DNA from: Serratia sp. Ag1
GTDB taxonomy: Bacteria > Pseudomonadota > Gammaproteobacteria > Enterobacterales > Enterobacteriaceae
Direction: 5' to 3'
Length of the DNA: 49,995 bases
NCBI RefSeq assembly: GCF_000743355.1
Contig: NZ_JQEI01000022.1
Span: forward strand, 1-49,995
Shown piece by piece: positions 37,173 through 49,995 of the stretch. The position numbers and the translations under genes were made by a program. The stretch's first letter is position 1. Each line of letters starts with the position of its first letter. The notes under the pieces are model-generated. The model was not told the DNA's origin, made no database searches, and saw nothing but the letters and a program-made list of their open reading frames with translations.

Positions 37173-37661
37173 TTACAGCTTCTGGAATTGGCGGTTATCA
37201 ATGCTTTGGCTGACCTGCTTGTTGATTAGATTCAGCAAGAGCATGGAGCGGTTTTCACCGTCTGGTTCAGTGTAAATCGCCTTTAAACCTTCAAATACGC
37301 CGTTGGTAATTAAAACCGCATCGCCGGGCTGTGGCGTTTGCGGGTCGACATAATACTCATGATTGTGGGCCTGAAGTTCTTCGATAACCTGCAGCGGAAT
37401 GACTGCTGGCAAAGCGCCAAAGCGTACAAAGTGACTGACCCCCCGCGTTGCGCTGATCGTGGTAGTGTGAATCCGCTCCGGATCGAACTCAACAAACAGA
37501 TAGTTGGGAAATAACGGTTCATCGACCGCAATACGCTTACCGCGTACGATCTTTTCCAGCGTGATGGTCGGGCTTAGACAGTTCACTTCTTGCCTTACCA
37601 AGTGTTCTTGCGCCCGCAAAAGTTGACCACGCTTGCAATAAAGTAGATACCAAGATTCCAT
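37173..37661 (-). CDS. rfaH: Transcription antiterminator RfaH
   Basis: NusG paralogue recruited at ops sites to allow transcription of long operons such as LPS core, O-antigen, capsule and pili. 162 residues, as in E. coli. The NGN domain begins [21 protein letters not shown] and includes [17 protein letters not shown]; the C-terminal KOW part is [19 protein letters not shown]. The frame is open to 37700, but homology starts at the ATG at 37661, with AAAGG upstream. Confidence 0.96.
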   Translation of the reverse strand: MESWYLLYCKRGQLLRAQEHLVRQEVNCLSPTITLEKIVRGKRIAVDEPLFPNYLFVEFDPERIHTTTISATRGVSHFVRFGALPAVIPLQVIEELQAHNHEYYVDPQTPQPGDAVLITNGVFEGLKAIYTEPDGENRSMLLLNLINKQVSQSIDNRQFQKL

Positions 37662-37905
37662 AATTTCACATGCCTTTCTGTCAGCCGATAAGCATAGCAA
37701 AAGCCGTAACGGATACCTAGTAACGCGGGTTTCTGACGGTGAGATTCTCTATCTGTATGAATCTTTGGCAGTCAGCGGAATATCACACACTTATCTATCC
37801 AGCTCAGGTATAACAGTAAGTCTTAAATTTGTTACTGTCACAGTATGGTCAGCGTGCCAGACGCTCAATGTGACGTTATTATCATTTCTGGATCGAGGGA
37901 GAGAC

Positions 37906-38631
37906 ATGGAGCTATTTCTGCTGAGTAACGGCAAACTTTCTGGCGAGGCTGAACTGCTCGGCTATGCCAAGAACCAACTGTTGGCGATGATTGAACGCTG
38001 CAAGATCGCTTCTGCTGTTTTGATTCCCTATGCGCTGATCCGCAGCGATTATGATCAACGGGCACAAGAGTTGGCCCAGGCATTGGGTATCAAGGTCACC
38101 AGTATTCACCATGCCGAGTCTCCGGCAGAAGCGATCGCCCAAGCTGAATGTATTCTGATCAGTGGCGGTAATACCTGGATGCTGAACCAGATGCTGCACG
38201 AAAAGAGCCTGATAGTGCCTATTCAGCGTGCGGTGCGTGAACGCAGCGTGCCTTACGTGGGGTGGAGCGCGGGTTGCAACGTGGCGACCCCGAGCATCCG
38301 TACCACTAATGATATGCCCGTGCGCAACAGCGTGGTGCTGCCCGCTCTGGGCCTGTTCCCGTTGCAGATTAATCCGCATTATATTGATGCGCATATCAGC
38401 GGCCACATGGGGGAAACCCGTGATGAGCGCCTGGCAGAGTTTTGCGCGGTCAACCCGAGCGAGTCGGTGGTGGCGCTGCGTGAAGGCAGCCTGTTGTACG
38501 TCAGCGGTAATGAGCTGCATTACTTTAGTGCCAAGCAACAGGGCTTCAAGGTGTTTCGCCATGGGCTGGAGACGCAGGAGTATCACGACACGCAGGCATT
38601 GCGCGCGCTGGTGCCCTTTACCTGCCGTTGA
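37906..38631 (+). CDS. pepE: Alpha-aspartyl dipeptidase PepE
   Basis: Serine peptidase E, which hydrolyses dipeptides with N-terminal aspartate. 241 residues (E. coli 229). The nucleophile serine is in VGWSAGCNVATP, followed by the family motif IRTTNDMP and LGLFPLQINPHY with the catalytic histidine region. The N-terminus is MELFLLSNGKLSGEAELLG. GAGGGAGAG precedes the ATG at 37906. The 244-base region back to rfaH contains the two divergent promoters; an inverted ACAGTAA/TTACTGT pair lies around 37815-37840. Confidence 0.92.
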   Translation: MELFLLSNGKLSGEAELLGYAKNQLLAMIERCKIASAVLIPYALIRSDYDQRAQELAQALGIKVTSIHHAESPAEAIAQAECILISGGNTWMLNQMLHEKSLIVPIQRAVRERSVPYVGWSAGCNVATPSIRTTNDMPVRNSVVLPALGLFPLQINPHYIDAHISGHMGETRDERLAEFCAVNPSESVVALREGSLLYVSGNELHYFSAKQQGFKVFRHGLETQEYHDTQALRALVPFTCR

Positions 38632-38696
38632 GTTTAACAAAATTGCAGCAACAACCGTGAAGAGGGCTTATAATGCCCTCCTCACTGGCCGTTATA

Positions 38697-40193
38697 ATGA
38701 TCATCATGAAATACCGTGACTTACGTGATTTCCTCTCGTTGCTGGAAAAGAGAGGGGAATTAAAACGCATCAGCCAGCCGATTGATCCTTATCTGGAAAT
38801 GACAGAAATTGCCGATCGTACTTTGCGTGCGGGCGGCCCAGCACTGCTGTTCGAAAACCCAAAAGGCTACGATATGCCTGTGCTATGCAATCTGTTCGGT
38901 ACCACTAAACGCGTGGCGATGGGAATGGGCCAGGAAGACATCAGCGCGTTGCGTGACGTTGGCAAGCTGCTGGCGTTCCTTAAAGAGCCTGAACCACCGA
39001 AAGGCTTCCGCGATCTGTTCGATAAAATCCCCAAATTCAAGCAAGTGCTTAATATGCCAACCAAGGTGTTGGGCGCTGCGCCTTGTCAGGAACAGGTCTG
39101 GCAAGGTGACGATGTCGATCTGAGCCGTATCCCGATTATGCACTGCTGGCCAGAGGATGCTGCCCCGTTGGTGACTTGGGGGCTGACTGTGACGCGTGGC
39201 CCGCACAAAGAACGCCAGAATCTGGGCATCTATCGCCAGCAGGTATTAGGCAAGAATAAGCTGATTATGCGTTGGCTGTCGCATCGCGGCGGTGCGCTGG
39301 ATTATCTTGAATGGTGTCAGACTCATCCCGGTGAACGCTTCCCGGTCGCTGTCGCTTTGGGGGCCGATCCGGCCACGATTCTTGGTGCCGTCACGCCAGT
39401 GCCGGATAACCTTTCTGAATATGCATTTGCCGGGCTGCTACGCGGCAATAAGACCGAAGTCGTCAAATGCCTCTCTAACGATCTTGAAGTCCCTGCCAGC
39501 GCAGAAATTGTGTTGGAAGGCTATATTGAACCGGGTGAAATGGCACCGGAAGGCCCGTATGGCGACCATACCGGTTACTACAATGAGATTGACCACTTCC
39601 CGGTCTTTACCGTTACCCATATCACCCAGCGGCGGAACGCGATTTATCACTCGACCTATACTGGTCGGCCACCGGATGAGCCAGCGATTTTAGGCGTGGC
39701 ACTCAATGAAGTCTTTGTGCCGATCCTGCAAAAACAGTTTCCGGAAATTGTGGATTTCTATCTGCCGCCTGAAGGGTGTTCTTACCGCCTGGCGGTGGTT
39801 ACCATCAAAAAACAGTACGCAGGGCATGCCAAACGCGTAATGATGGGGGTCTGGTCTTTCCTGCGCCAATTCATGTACACCAAGTTTGTTATCGTATGCG
39901 ATGACGATGTGAATGCGCGTGATTGGAATGACGTGATTTGGGCTATTACCACCCGCATGGATCCGGCAAGGGATACCGTATTGGTGGAAAATACGCCGAT
40001 TGATTATCTGGACTTCGCTTCGCCCGTTTCTGGTCTTGGCTCGAAAATGGGCCTGGATGCCACGAATAAATGGCCAGGAGAAACCCAGCGTGAGTGGGGC
40101 CGTCCGATCAAGATGGATGAGAAGGTGCGTGCGCGCGTCGATGAAATCTGGGACGAGCTCGCCATATTCAGTGACAGAGAACCGACGTTATAG
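38697..40193 (+). CDS. ubiD: 4-hydroxy-3-polyprenylbenzoate decarboxylase UbiD
   Basis: Prenylated-FMN-dependent decarboxylase of ubiquinone synthesis; about 498 residues (E. coli 497) with near-complete similarity. Conserved segments: [18 protein letters not shown], the cofactor and metal region around [13 protein letters not shown], and [22 protein letters not shown]. Start by alignment with the E. coli N-terminus is the ATG at 38697; 38706 is also possible, and no clear ribosome-binding site distinguishes them. It is followed by fre, as in E. coli. Confidence 0.96.
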   Translation: MIIMKYRDLRDFLSLLEKRGELKRISQPIDPYLEMTEIADRTLRAGGPALLFENPKGYDMPVLCNLFGTTKRVAMGMGQEDISALRDVGKLLAFLKEPEPPKGFRDLFDKIPKFKQVLNMPTKVLGAAPCQEQVWQGDDVDLSRIPIMHCWPEDAAPLVTWGLTVTRGPHKERQNLGIYRQQVLGKNKLIMRWLSHRGGALDYLEWCQTHPGERFPVAVALGADPATILGAVTPVPDNLSEYAFAGLLRGNKTEVVKCLSNDLEVPASAEIVLEGYIEPGEMAPEGPYGDHTGYYNEIDHFPVFTVTHITQRRNAIYHSTYTGRPPDEPAILGVALNEVFVPILQKQFPEIVDFYLPPEGCSYRLAVVTIKKQYAGHAKRVMMGVWSFLRQFMYTKFVIVCDDDVNARDWNDVIWAITTRMDPARDTVLVENTPIDYLDFASPVSGLGSKMGLDATNKWPGETQREWGRPIKMDEKVRARVDEIWDELAIFSDREPTL

Positions 40194-40243
40194 CGTCAGG
40201 CTTTGTACTCAGCTTTGCATTGATGACCCGACAGAGGGAACGC

Positions 40244-40945
40244 ATGACAATATTGAGCTGTAAAGTGACCTCCGTAGAGGCCATTACCGATACCGTTTAT
40301 CGGGTACGTTTAGTGCCTGAGGGTTCGTTTTCGTTCAAGGCAGGGCAATACTTGATGGTGGTGATGGAAGAGCGCGACAAGCGTCCGTTCTCTCTCGCTT
40401 CGACACCGGCACAACAAGAGTATATCGAATTGCATATCGGCGCTTCGGAGCTGAATCTGTATGCGATGGCTGTGATGGAGCGAGTGCTCAAAGAGCAAGC
40501 GATCACCGTGGATATTCCGCACGGTGACGCTTGGCTGCGCGAGGAGGGCAGCCGCCCGCTGGTGCTGATTGCGGGTGGAACCGGTTACTCTTACGCCCGT
40601 TCGATACTGCTTGCCGCCCTGGAACAGCAACCGGATCGTGATATCTCCATTTATTGGGGTGGGCGTGAGCTGAAGCACCTTTATGATCTCAACGAACTGA
40701 AGAACCTTTCGATGCAGTATCCTAATCTGAAGGTGATCCCGGTGGTGGAACAGCCCGAAAGTGATTGGCGTGGCCGCAGTGGAACCGTATTAAGCGCGGT
40801 CTTGCAGGATTTCGGTTCACTTGCTGAGCATGACATCTATATTGCTGGCCGTTTCGAGATGGCGAAAATTGCCCGCGAGCGTTTTTGTGCTGAGCGCGGT
40901 GCTTTAGAAGCACATATGTATGGTGATGCGTTCTCGTTTATCTGA
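40244..40945 (+). CDS. fre: NAD(P)H-flavin reductase Fre
   Basis: Reduces free flavins with NAD(P)H; reduced flavin then serves ferric reduction and ribonucleotide reductase activation. 233 residues, the same as E. coli. FAD/flavin-binding RPFSLAST (residues ~46-53), NAD-binding [12 protein letters not shown] and the C-terminal [22 protein letters not shown] precedes the ATG at 40244, 50 bases after ubiD. Confidence 0.95.
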   Translation: MTILSCKVTSVEAITDTVYRVRLVPEGSFSFKAGQYLMVVMEERDKRPFSLASTPAQQEYIELHIGASELNLYAMAVMERVLKEQAITVDIPHGDAWLREEGSRPLVLIAGGTGYSYARSILLAALEQQPDRDISIYWGGRELKHLYDLNELKNLSMQYPNLKVIPVVEQPESDWRGRSGTVLSAVLQDFGSLAEHDIYIAGRFEMAKIARERFCAERGALEAHMYGDAFSFI

Positions 40946-41016
40946 TATATCCTTCCGGTTGTCTGGGTGTTGGCTGTGTTTTGTCGCCTGCAAGCAACTC
41001 GAATTATTTAGGGTAT
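40946..41016. repeat. Miniature ERIC-type element between fre and fadA
   Basis: TATATCCTTCCGGTTGTCTGGGTGTTGGCTG at one end (core GTCTGGGTGTTGGCTG) and CAAGCAACTCGAATTATTTAGGGTAT at the other are ERIC termini; the central core is missing. 71 bp in total. Confidence 0.7.
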
Positions 41017-41090
41017 GGAACACGCTGCAGTGAAAACGGGGTGGCCAAGCGCGCCCCATTTTTATTAGGGCCAGTGCGGATTTTGGGCAT

Positions 41091-41117
41091 AAAAAAACCC
41101 GCCCCTGACAGGCGGGA
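41091..41117 (-). terminator. Terminator of the fadBA operon
   Basis: On the minus strand CCCGCC and GGCGGG form a stem around TGTCAGG, followed by TTTTTTT. It lies 55 bases after the fadA stop. Confidence 0.85.
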
Positions 41118-41171
41118 AGTACGACAACTAAACTCTTAGGGATGCCCCAGTGGGCACCCAAGCAGACACAG

Positions 41172-44538
<3,367 letters not shown>

Positions 44539-44564
44539 GTCTATCTCCTGAGTCAGCGCAGATG

Positions 44565-44581
44565 ATCTGGTATGACCAGAT
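44565..44581 (-). promoter_or_regulatory. FadR operator of fadBA
   Basis: ATCTGGTATGACCAGAT is a 17-bp palindrome that differs at one position from the E. coli fadB operator ATCTGGTACGACCAGAT. FadR represses beta-oxidation genes until long-chain acyl-CoA is bound. It is 27 bases before the fadB start. The rest of 44539-44869 is AT-rich and holds the divergent fadB and pepQ promoters. Confidence 0.9.
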
Positions 44582-44806
44582 GATGAGGAGTGTGGTTTTT
44601 ATGTTAAAAATATGCAAATAAAACATTGCGTATTTGCAAGGCCGATCACATGGGATACGAATAATTCATTGATATAAATATAGGTTATTTTTTCTTCTGG
44701 TAGCGAAAAATGCAGAAGTTTAGAACTTGCTGCCAAAATACTGAATCGGGATGCAATGCATTCGGATAAGGTTTGCGAAGCAACCCGCATGCAAGAGGTG
44801 ATGGGG

Positions 44807-44834
44807 TTGGAGCGCGGATACAGTGTGTTAAGAT
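44807..44834 (+). promoter_or_regulatory. Candidate pepQ promoter
   Basis: TTGGAG (44807-44812) and TAAGAT (44829-44834) are 16 bases apart and 35 bases before the pepQ start codon. Confidence 0.5.
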
Positions 44835-44869
44835 GGCGCATTCCGTTTGAAGGGTATAAAGGTACTGTG

Positions 44870-46201
44870 ATGGAAACGCTGGCTTCTTTGTATAACGACC
44901 ACTTGGCAACGCTGCAAAAACGGGCGCGTGAAGTGTTAGAACGCAATAACTTGGACGCGCTACTGATCCACTCTGGGGAACTGCAACGGGTATTTCTGGA
45001 TGATCATCATTATCCGTTTAAAGTGAATGCGAACTTTAAAGCTTGGGTGCCCGTAACTTCCGTACCAAACTGTTGGCTATGGGTGGATGGTGTTAACAAA
45101 CCAAAGCTCTGGTTCTATTCCCCGGTTGATTATTGGCATAGCGTTGAGCCGCTGCCCAACAGTTTTTGGACCAAGTCCATAGAGTTGCAACCGCTGGCTA
45201 ATGCGGGCGATATTGCCAGCAAATTGCCCTCACAGCGTGAACGTGTCGGCTATATCGGTTATGCCCAACAGCGAGCACGTGAACTCGGGATTGCTTCTGA
45301 AAATATCAACCCGAAAGCGGTGCTGAATTATCTCGACTTCCATCGCTCGATCAAAACCGGTTATGAACTCGCTTGCATGCGTGAGGCGCAGAAAACCGCC
45401 GTAATGGGCCATCGTGCTGCGCACGAAGCTTTTATGTCCGGGATGAGCGAGTTTGATATCAATCTTGCCTATCTTACAGCAACCGGCCACCGCGATACTG
45501 ATGTCCCTTACGATAATATTGTGGCTTTGAATGAGCACGCGGCGGTACTGCATTATACCAAGCTGGACCACCAACCACCTGCTGAGGCGCGGAGTTTCCT
45601 GCTCGACGCTGGGGCCGAGTACAATGGTTATGCGGCCGATCTGACGCGTACTTATGCGGCGCAGAGTGGCAATGCTTTCGCACATTTGGTGAAAGATCTT
45701 AACGATGAACAACTGGCGTTGATTGACACCATCAAAGCTGGGGTGCGCTATACCGATTACCACGTACAGATGCATCAGCGTATCGCCAAGCTGCTCAAAA
45801 ACCACAAACTGGTGAGTGGCATCAGCGAAGAGGCAATGGTTGAGCAGGGGATTACCTGTCCATTCCTGCCGCATGGCTTGGGGCATCCTCTTGGATTGCA
45901 GGTTCATGATACGGCTGGTTTTATGCAGGATGAAAGCGGTACCCATCTGGCGGCTCCGGCAAAATATCCTTTCCTGCGTTGCACGCGGGTGTTGCAACCG
46001 GGCATGGTACTCACCATCGAGCCTGGTTTGTATTTTATTGAGTCACTACTGGCTCCATGGCGTAGTGGTGAGTTCAGTAAACATTTTGCCTGGGATAGGA
46101 TCGACGCGCTGAAGCCATTCGGCGGTATTCGTATTGAGGACAATATCGTGATTCATGACAAGCGTATTGAGAACATGACGCGCGATTTGAATTTGGCCTG
46201 A
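44870..46201 (+). CDS. pepQ: Xaa-Pro dipeptidase PepQ
   Basis: Metallopeptidase of the M24 'pita-bread' family that splits X-Pro dipeptides. 443 residues, the same as E. coli. Metal ligands are visible in [19 protein letters not shown] (two Asp), [13 protein letters not shown] (His), LTIEPGLYF (Glu) and FGGIRIEDN (Glu). The frame is open to 44756, but AAAGG before the ATG at 44870 and the family N-terminus ([18 protein letters not shown]) fix the start. Its stop overlaps the yigZ start. Confidence 0.96.
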   Translation: METLASLYNDHLATLQKRAREVLERNNLDALLIHSGELQRVFLDDHHYPFKVNANFKAWVPVTSVPNCWLWVDGVNKPKLWFYSPVDYWHSVEPLPNSFWTKSIELQPLANAGDIASKLPSQRERVGYIGYAQQRARELGIASENINPKAVLNYLDFHRSIKTGYELACMREAQKTAVMGHRAAHEAFMSGMSEFDINLAYLTATGHRDTDVPYDNIVALNEHAAVLHYTKLDHQPPAEARSFLLDAGAEYNGYAADLTRTYAAQSGNAFAHLVKDLNDEQLALIDTIKAGVRYTDYHVQMHQRIAKLLKNHKLVSGISEEAMVEQGITCPFLPHGLGHPLGLQVHDTAGFMQDESGTHLAAPAKYPFLRCTRVLQPGMVLTIEPGLYFIESLLAPWRSGEFSKHFAWDRIDALKPFGGIRIEDNIVIHDKRIENMTRDLNLA

Positions 46202-46812
46202 TGCAGTCTTATCCGATCCCCAGTGCTGCGATTAGCGTCAGTGAAGAAGTAAAGAAAAGCCGTTTCATCACGTTGTTGGCACCGACCTGTGGGGTGGAAG
46301 CAGCTAAAGCCTTTATCCAGCAGGTGCGTGAGGAGCATCCTGCCGCCCGGCATCATTGCTGGGCGTTTGTTGCCGGGGCTCCTGATGATTCACAACAATT
46401 GGGTTTTTCTGATGACGGTGAACCTTCAGGAACTGCGGGTAAGCCGATCCTTGCGCAGTTGATGGGGAGCGGGGTGGGTGAGATAACAGCCGTAGTGGTG
46501 CGTTACTATGGGGGGATCAAACTGGGAACTGGCGGATTGGTAAAAGCCTACGGTAGTGGTGTACAGCAGGCATTGAAACAGCTGATTGTCAGCCACAAGG
46601 TTCTGCAGGCCGAATACACTTTGCACTGTGACTACGCGCAGTTGGCGTTGGTAGAAAGTTTGCTGCAGCAAAGTGAAGGGCGGATTGTACATGGGGAATA
46701 TGGTGCAACTGTGAGGTTGCATCTGTCCTTGCCAGCAACAGGTGTTGAAGTATTCGGTAGTCGATTACGCGATCTGAGTCGCGGTAATTTGCAATTAACC
46801 CCTATTTCGTAA
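46201..46812 (+). CDS. yigZ: YigZ/IMPACT family protein
   Basis: A 203-residue protein (E. coli 204) with the N-terminal IMPACT/UPF0029 domain (KKSRFITLLAP, HHCWAFVAGA, SDDGEPSGTAGKPIL, VVVRYYGGIKLGTGGLVKAY) and a C-terminal ferredoxin-like domain. The biochemical role is not settled; eukaryotic IMPACT modulates Gcn2. Its ATG shares its A with the pepQ stop codon. Confidence 0.93.
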   Translation: MQSYPIPSAAISVSEEVKKSRFITLLAPTCGVEAAKAFIQQVREEHPAARHHCWAFVAGAPDDSQQLGFSDDGEPSGTAGKPILAQLMGSGVGEITAVVVRYYGGIKLGTGGLVKAYGSGVQQALKQLIVSHKVLQAEYTLHCDYAQLALVESLLQQSEGRIVHGEYGATVRLHLSLPATGVEVFGSRLRDLSRGNLQLTPIS

Positions 46813-46848
46813 TAATTCCCCAACTGAGTCGCTAAGGATCGTGCTGAA

Positions 46849-48300
46849 ATGCATTTTCGCGCCATAACCCGTATCGTGGGCCTGTTAGTCATCCTATTTT
46901 CCGGGACGATGTTTATTCCCGGTCTGGTGGCATTGATATATCGCGATGGAGCAGGGCGGGCATTTAGTCAGACCTTCTTTGTGGCGGTGACGATTGGCCT
47001 CATGCTGTGGTGGCCGAATCGTAAACAAAAGAACGAATTAAAACCGCGTGAAGGCTTCCTGATTGTGGTGTTGTTCTGGACGGTACTGGGCAGCGTCGGA
47101 GCATTACCTTTTCTGTTTGCGGAACGGCCAAACCTGTCTCTTACTGACGCATTTTTTGAATCTTTCTCCGGCTTAACCACGACCGGTGCCACCACGCTGG
47201 TGGGGCTGGATGCTTTGCCAAAAGCGATCTTGTTCTATCGTCAGATGCTGCAATGGATGGGAGGGATGGGAATCATTGTTCTGGCTGTAGCCATACTGCC
47301 TATTCTTGGCGTCGGGGGAATGCAGTTATATCGTGCGGAAATGCCAGGCCCTCTGAAAGACAACAAGATGCGCCCGCGTATTGCTGAAACCGCCAAAACC
47401 CTGTGGCTGATTTATGTTTTATTGACCGTTGCTTGTGCGCTTGCGCTATGGGGCGCTGGCATGTCGGCATTTGATGCTATCGGCCACAGCTTTGCGACCA
47501 TCGCCATCGGTGGGTTTTCCACGCATGATGCCAGTGTTGGTTACTATGCCAGCCCTACAATCAACACCATTATTGCTGTTTTCCTACTGATCTCAGGCTG
47601 TAATTTCGGTCTGCATTTTGCCGTGTTGAGTGGACGTAGTCTGAAGGTGTACTGGCGAGATCCCGAATTCCGTATGTTTATCGCCGTGCAATTTACCCTA
47701 GTGGCAGTATGCACTCTGATACTCTGGTGGCATGGCATCTATAAAAGCGGCATGGAAACCGTCAATCAGGCTTTCTTCCAGGTAGTATCAATGGCGACAA
47801 CGGCTGGCTTTACTACCGACAGTTTCTCTAAATGGCCGTTGTTCCTGCCAATGTTGCTACTTTGTTCAGCATTTATTGGGGGTTGTGCCGGCTCAACGGG
47901 CGGTGGGCTGAAAGTGATCCGCATTCTGCTACTGTATTTGCAAGGTTCGCGGGAATTGAAGCGGTTAGTACATCCTAATGCGGTTTACACCATCAAGTTA
48001 GGTAATCGTGCCTTACCAGAACGGATCCTTGAAGCGGTATGGGGCTTTTTCTCGGCTTATGCATTGGTGTTTATCGTCAGTATGTTGGCAATTATCGCAA
48101 CCGGTGTGGATGATTTTTCAGCATTCGCTGCGGTAACCGCCACACTTAACAACTTAGGGCCCGGTCTTGGCGTGGTTGCCGATAACTTCACTACCATGCC
48201 GCCACCGGCAAAATGGATATTGGTGCTGACCATGCTATTTGGTCGTTTGGAAGTCTTTACGCTGTTGGTTCTTTTTACGCCAACCTTCTGGCGTGAGTGA
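46849..48300 (+). CDS. trkH: Trk potassium uptake system membrane protein TrkH
   Basis: K+-conducting subunit of the Trk system, 483 residues as in E. coli. The four pore-loop filters are seen: FSGLTTTGATTLVG, ATIAIGGFSTHDAS, TTAGFTTDSFS and ATLNNLGPGLGVV. GGCAGSTGGGLKVIR, the gating loop between pores 3 and 4, is present. It works with the NAD-binding TrkA encoded elsewhere. 36 bases after yigZ. Confidence 0.97.
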   Translation: MHFRAITRIVGLLVILFSGTMFIPGLVALIYRDGAGRAFSQTFFVAVTIGLMLWWPNRKQKNELKPREGFLIVVLFWTVLGSVGALPFLFAERPNLSLTDAFFESFSGLTTTGATTLVGLDALPKAILFYRQMLQWMGGMGIIVLAVAILPILGVGGMQLYRAEMPGPLKDNKMRPRIAETAKTLWLIYVLLTVACALALWGAGMSAFDAIGHSFATIAIGGFSTHDASVGYYASPTINTIIAVFLLISGCNFGLHFAVLSGRSLKVYWRDPEFRMFIAVQFTLVAVCTLILWWHGIYKSGMETVNQAFFQVVSMATTAGFTTDSFSKWPLFLPMLLLCSAFIGGCAGSTGGGLKVIRILLLYLQGSRELKRLVHPNAVYTIKLGNRALPERILEAVWGFFSAYALVFIVSMLAIIATGVDDFSAFAAVTATLNNLGPGLGVVADNFTTMPPPAKWILVLTMLFGRLEVFTLLVLFTPTFWRE

Positions 48301-48321
48301 TCCTATTAAAGGAGTAATACC

Positions 48322-48843
48322 ATGAAGGCACTGATTCTTTATTCGAGCCGTGATGGGCAAACACGCGCTATTGCTTCTTATATAGCAAGCAAATTGCAGG
48401 ATACCCTGAGCTGTGATGTTATTGATTTGCTGCAGGCTGATGCGATTGAGTTGGGCCAGTACCAGCGGGTATTAATTGGAGCATCTGTGCGTTACGGCCA
48501 TTTCCATCCCGTGCTGGAAAAGTTTGTTAAGCGCCATGCTGAGCAGTTAAATCAAATGCCAAGTGCTTTCTTTGCGGTGAACCTGACCGCCCGTAAACCA
48601 GAAAAGCGCGCACCACAAACCAATGCTTATACGCGTAAGTTCTTGTTGTCATCGCCTTGGCAACCAAAACAATGCGCTGTTTTTGCTGGTGCGCTGCGTT
48701 ATCCGCGTTATCGCTGGTTCGACCGCTTCATAATTCGTTTAATCATGAAGATAACGGGGGGGGAAACTGATACCAGTAAAGAAATAGAATATACAGATTG
48801 GCAGCAGGTTGAACGCTTTACCCAGGAATTCCGTTGTATCTAG
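48322..48843 (+). CDS. hemG: Menaquinone-dependent protoporphyrinogen IX dehydrogenase HemG
   Basis: Flavodoxin-like enzyme that oxidises protoporphyrinogen IX to protoporphyrin IX with a quinone acceptor. 173 residues (E. coli 181). The FMN-binding loop is [13 protein letters not shown] near the N-terminus; [11 protein letters not shown] and [13 protein letters not shown] follow. AAAGGAG precedes the ATG. It directly precedes an rRNA operon, as in E. coli (rrnA). Confidence 0.95.
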   Translation: MKALILYSSRDGQTRAIASYIASKLQDTLSCDVIDLLQADAIELGQYQRVLIGASVRYGHFHPVLEKFVKRHAEQLNQMPSAFFAVNLTARKPEKRAPQTNAYTRKFLLSSPWQPKQCAVFAGALRYPRYRWFDRFIIRLIMKITGGETDTSKEIEYTDWQQVERFTQEFRCI

Positions 48844-48924
48844 TACAAAAAATGACAAAAACGCTGACTTGCACAGCGTTTTGTTGAAAATAACCGCGCT
48901 TGAACCGTTTTTTGAATTTAGGGG

Positions 48925-48952
48925 TTGCGGCCTGCGCGGAACTCCCTATAAT
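48925..48952 (+). promoter_or_regulatory. rrn P1 promoter
   Basis: TTGCGG and TATAAT are 16 bases apart and followed by a GC-rich discriminator (GCGCCTCC). The upstream AT-rich sequence (GTTTTTTGAATTT) fits an UP element. This 16-bp spacing is typical of rrn P1. Confidence 0.88.
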
Positions 48953-49045
48953 GCGCCTCCACTGACCGGGAACAACGACCAACACGTTGCCCAGGCAGGA
49001 AGAATCAACCCGGTAAAGATACCGGTTCTCGCAAGAGAAAAAAGG

Positions 49046-49073
49046 TTGACTCTTCAGCGGGAAAGCGTATTAT
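49046..49073 (+). promoter_or_regulatory. rrn P2 promoter
   Basis: TTGACT and TATTAT are 16 bases apart, 121 bases downstream of P1, with a CTGCCTCCCGCG discriminator. Confidence 0.85.
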
Positions 49074-49110
49074 CTGCCTCCCGCGTTACCGAGAAACAAC
49101 CCGGTAACCA

Positions 49111-49122
49111 CGCTCTTTAACA
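49111..49122 (+). promoter_or_regulatory. rrn leader boxA antitermination site
   Basis: CGCTCTTTAACA matches the boxA consensus TGCTCTTTAACA, the NusB/S10 binding site of rRNA antitermination. The region between hemG and the 16S gene (48844-49290) is the rRNA leader and contains no gene. Confidence 0.88.
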
Positions 49123-49290
49123 ATTTATCAGACAATCTGTGTGGGCACTCACAAGACGATATCCAGCTGCTTCGGCAGCACAAAAAAATATCAAGTCTTG
49201 AAGAGTGACCAAGCAGTAATTCATTTAAGTGAATTATTACGAACGTTGATTTTCGAGCATCGCTTAACGTGTTTAAGCACATCAAGCTTT

Positions 49291-49771
<481 letters not shown>

Positions 49772-49832
49772 GTACCGCATCTGTCAGATGCTCCATCTTT
49801 AGTCGCGCCATCAGTTCTGTCAGTTCGCTCAT
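49772..49832 (-). pseudogene. istB: IstB-like ATPase, N-terminal fragment
   Basis: Reads MSELTELMARLKMEHLTDAV and then stops at the junction. The 'LxxLLxRLKLxHL' start pattern is typical of IS21 IstB helper ATPases. Its start overlaps the istA stop (TGATG), and GAGGAG lies upstream. Confidence 0.7.
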
Positions 49833-49995
49833 CACAGCAACTCCTCATAATCGCTTAATGCACGCTGTGCCACTCGGCAGGTTTGCTGCCACAGGGGGCG
49901 GTGATGCGCGGCTACGGTCTGCCAGCCAGCTGGTTTTTCAGCCAGTAGGTGTGTCGCGATGAGGGCGTCATCTCCATACACCCTGAGCTCGTTAT
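49832..49995 (-). pseudogene. istA: IstA-like transposase, C-terminal fragment cut by the window end
   Basis: The last 53 codons are visible (VYGDDALIATHLLAE near the beginning, ending VAQRALSDYEELL). The C-terminal 'R-x-L-x-x-Y-E/D-x-L' ending matches IstA proteins. The rest lies outside the window. Confidence 0.65.

Larger units (their letters stand above)
49772..49995 (-). mobile_element. Internal fragment of an IS21-family insertion sequence
   Basis: On the minus strand the sequence encodes the last 53 residues of an IstA-type transposase and, overlapping its stop codon, the first 20-22 residues of an IstB-type ATPase. The istA-istB order with overlapping stop and start is diagnostic of IS21. 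No terminal inverted repeat is present at the junction with the 16S gene; the break lies inside istB. Confidence 0.75.

Noticed and set aside
48809-49120. 103-residue open reading frame after hemG
   Set aside because: It covers rrn P1, P2 and boxA; the sequence is explained by the rRNA leader.

Overview
The window is a chromosomal segment from a member of the Enterobacterales. Gene order from metR to the rRNA operon follows the Escherichia coli 86-min region (bioP-metR-metE-udp-rmuC-ubiE-ubiJ-ubiB-tatABCD-rfaH-ubiD-fre-fadBA-pepQ-yigZ-trkH-hemG-rrs). The extra hemB and pepE genes, the abundance of ERIC-type repeats and the Yersinia/Serratia-like protein sequences suggest the Yersiniaceae (Serratia, Yersinia, Rahnella, Gibbsiella or a relative). 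I cannot fix the genus from sequence alone.

Layout. 1-311: repeats only (end of a large ERIC-like element, then a box-type palindrome). 312-6107: livHMGF branched-chain amino-acid ABC transporter, a PLP aminotransferase, and ugpQ without the ugpBAEC transporter that accompanies it in E. coli. 6108-6561: a 252-bp ERIC element carrying several nested hairpins. 6562-18011: an AT-richer fimbrial island. It holds a chaperone + tip-adhesin pair with no usher, a MarT-like membrane transcription regulator with a FidL-like partner on the minus strand, a receiver-LuxR-type regulator, the operon pilin-chaperone-usher-chaperone-adhesin, and a paralogue of the first receiver-type regulator. 18152-22474: bioP, metR, metE. 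22526-28612: a dienelactone hydrolase-like gene, udp, a tyrosine phosphatase, a DedA protein, then a periplasmic histidine phosphatase and an OprD-type porin. 28822-36094: rmuC, the ubiE-ubiJ-ubiB ubiquinone genes and tatABCD. 36109-40945: hemB, rfaH (minus), pepE, ubiD, fre. 41172-44538: fadA and fadB on the minus strand. 44870-48843: pepQ, yigZ, trkH, hemG. 48844-49771: rRNA leader and the first ~480 nt of a 16S gene.

Most notable observations. (1) The leader of the histidine phosphatase/porin unit (26281-26354) contains a near-canonical BglG/LicT-type ribonucleic antiterminator (RAT) whose 3' arm overlaps the 5' arm of a strong intrinsic terminator. No antiterminator or PTS gene is nearby, so this looks like an antitermination target acting in trans on a periplasmic phosphatase and a porin. 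(2) The fimbrial island carries two alternative chaperone/tip-adhesin modules but one usher and one pilin, with two paralogous orphan receiver-type regulators and a MarT/FidL-like pair. (3) A full 127-bp ERIC lies between tandem MetJ boxes and the metE ribosome-binding site. (4) A 117-bp repeat, 113/117 identical, occurs in inverted orientation downstream of udp and of tatC. (5) The 16S gene breaks in its V3 region and runs directly into the internal istA/istB junction of an IS21-type element, most likely a chimeric contig end.

Operons and regulation visible in sequence: livHMGF (overlapping), ubiEJB, tatABC, fadBA (with a FadR operator), pepQ-yigZ, two CRP sites 52 bp apart before udp, MetJ boxes before metE, and rrn P1, P2 and boxA before the 16S gene.
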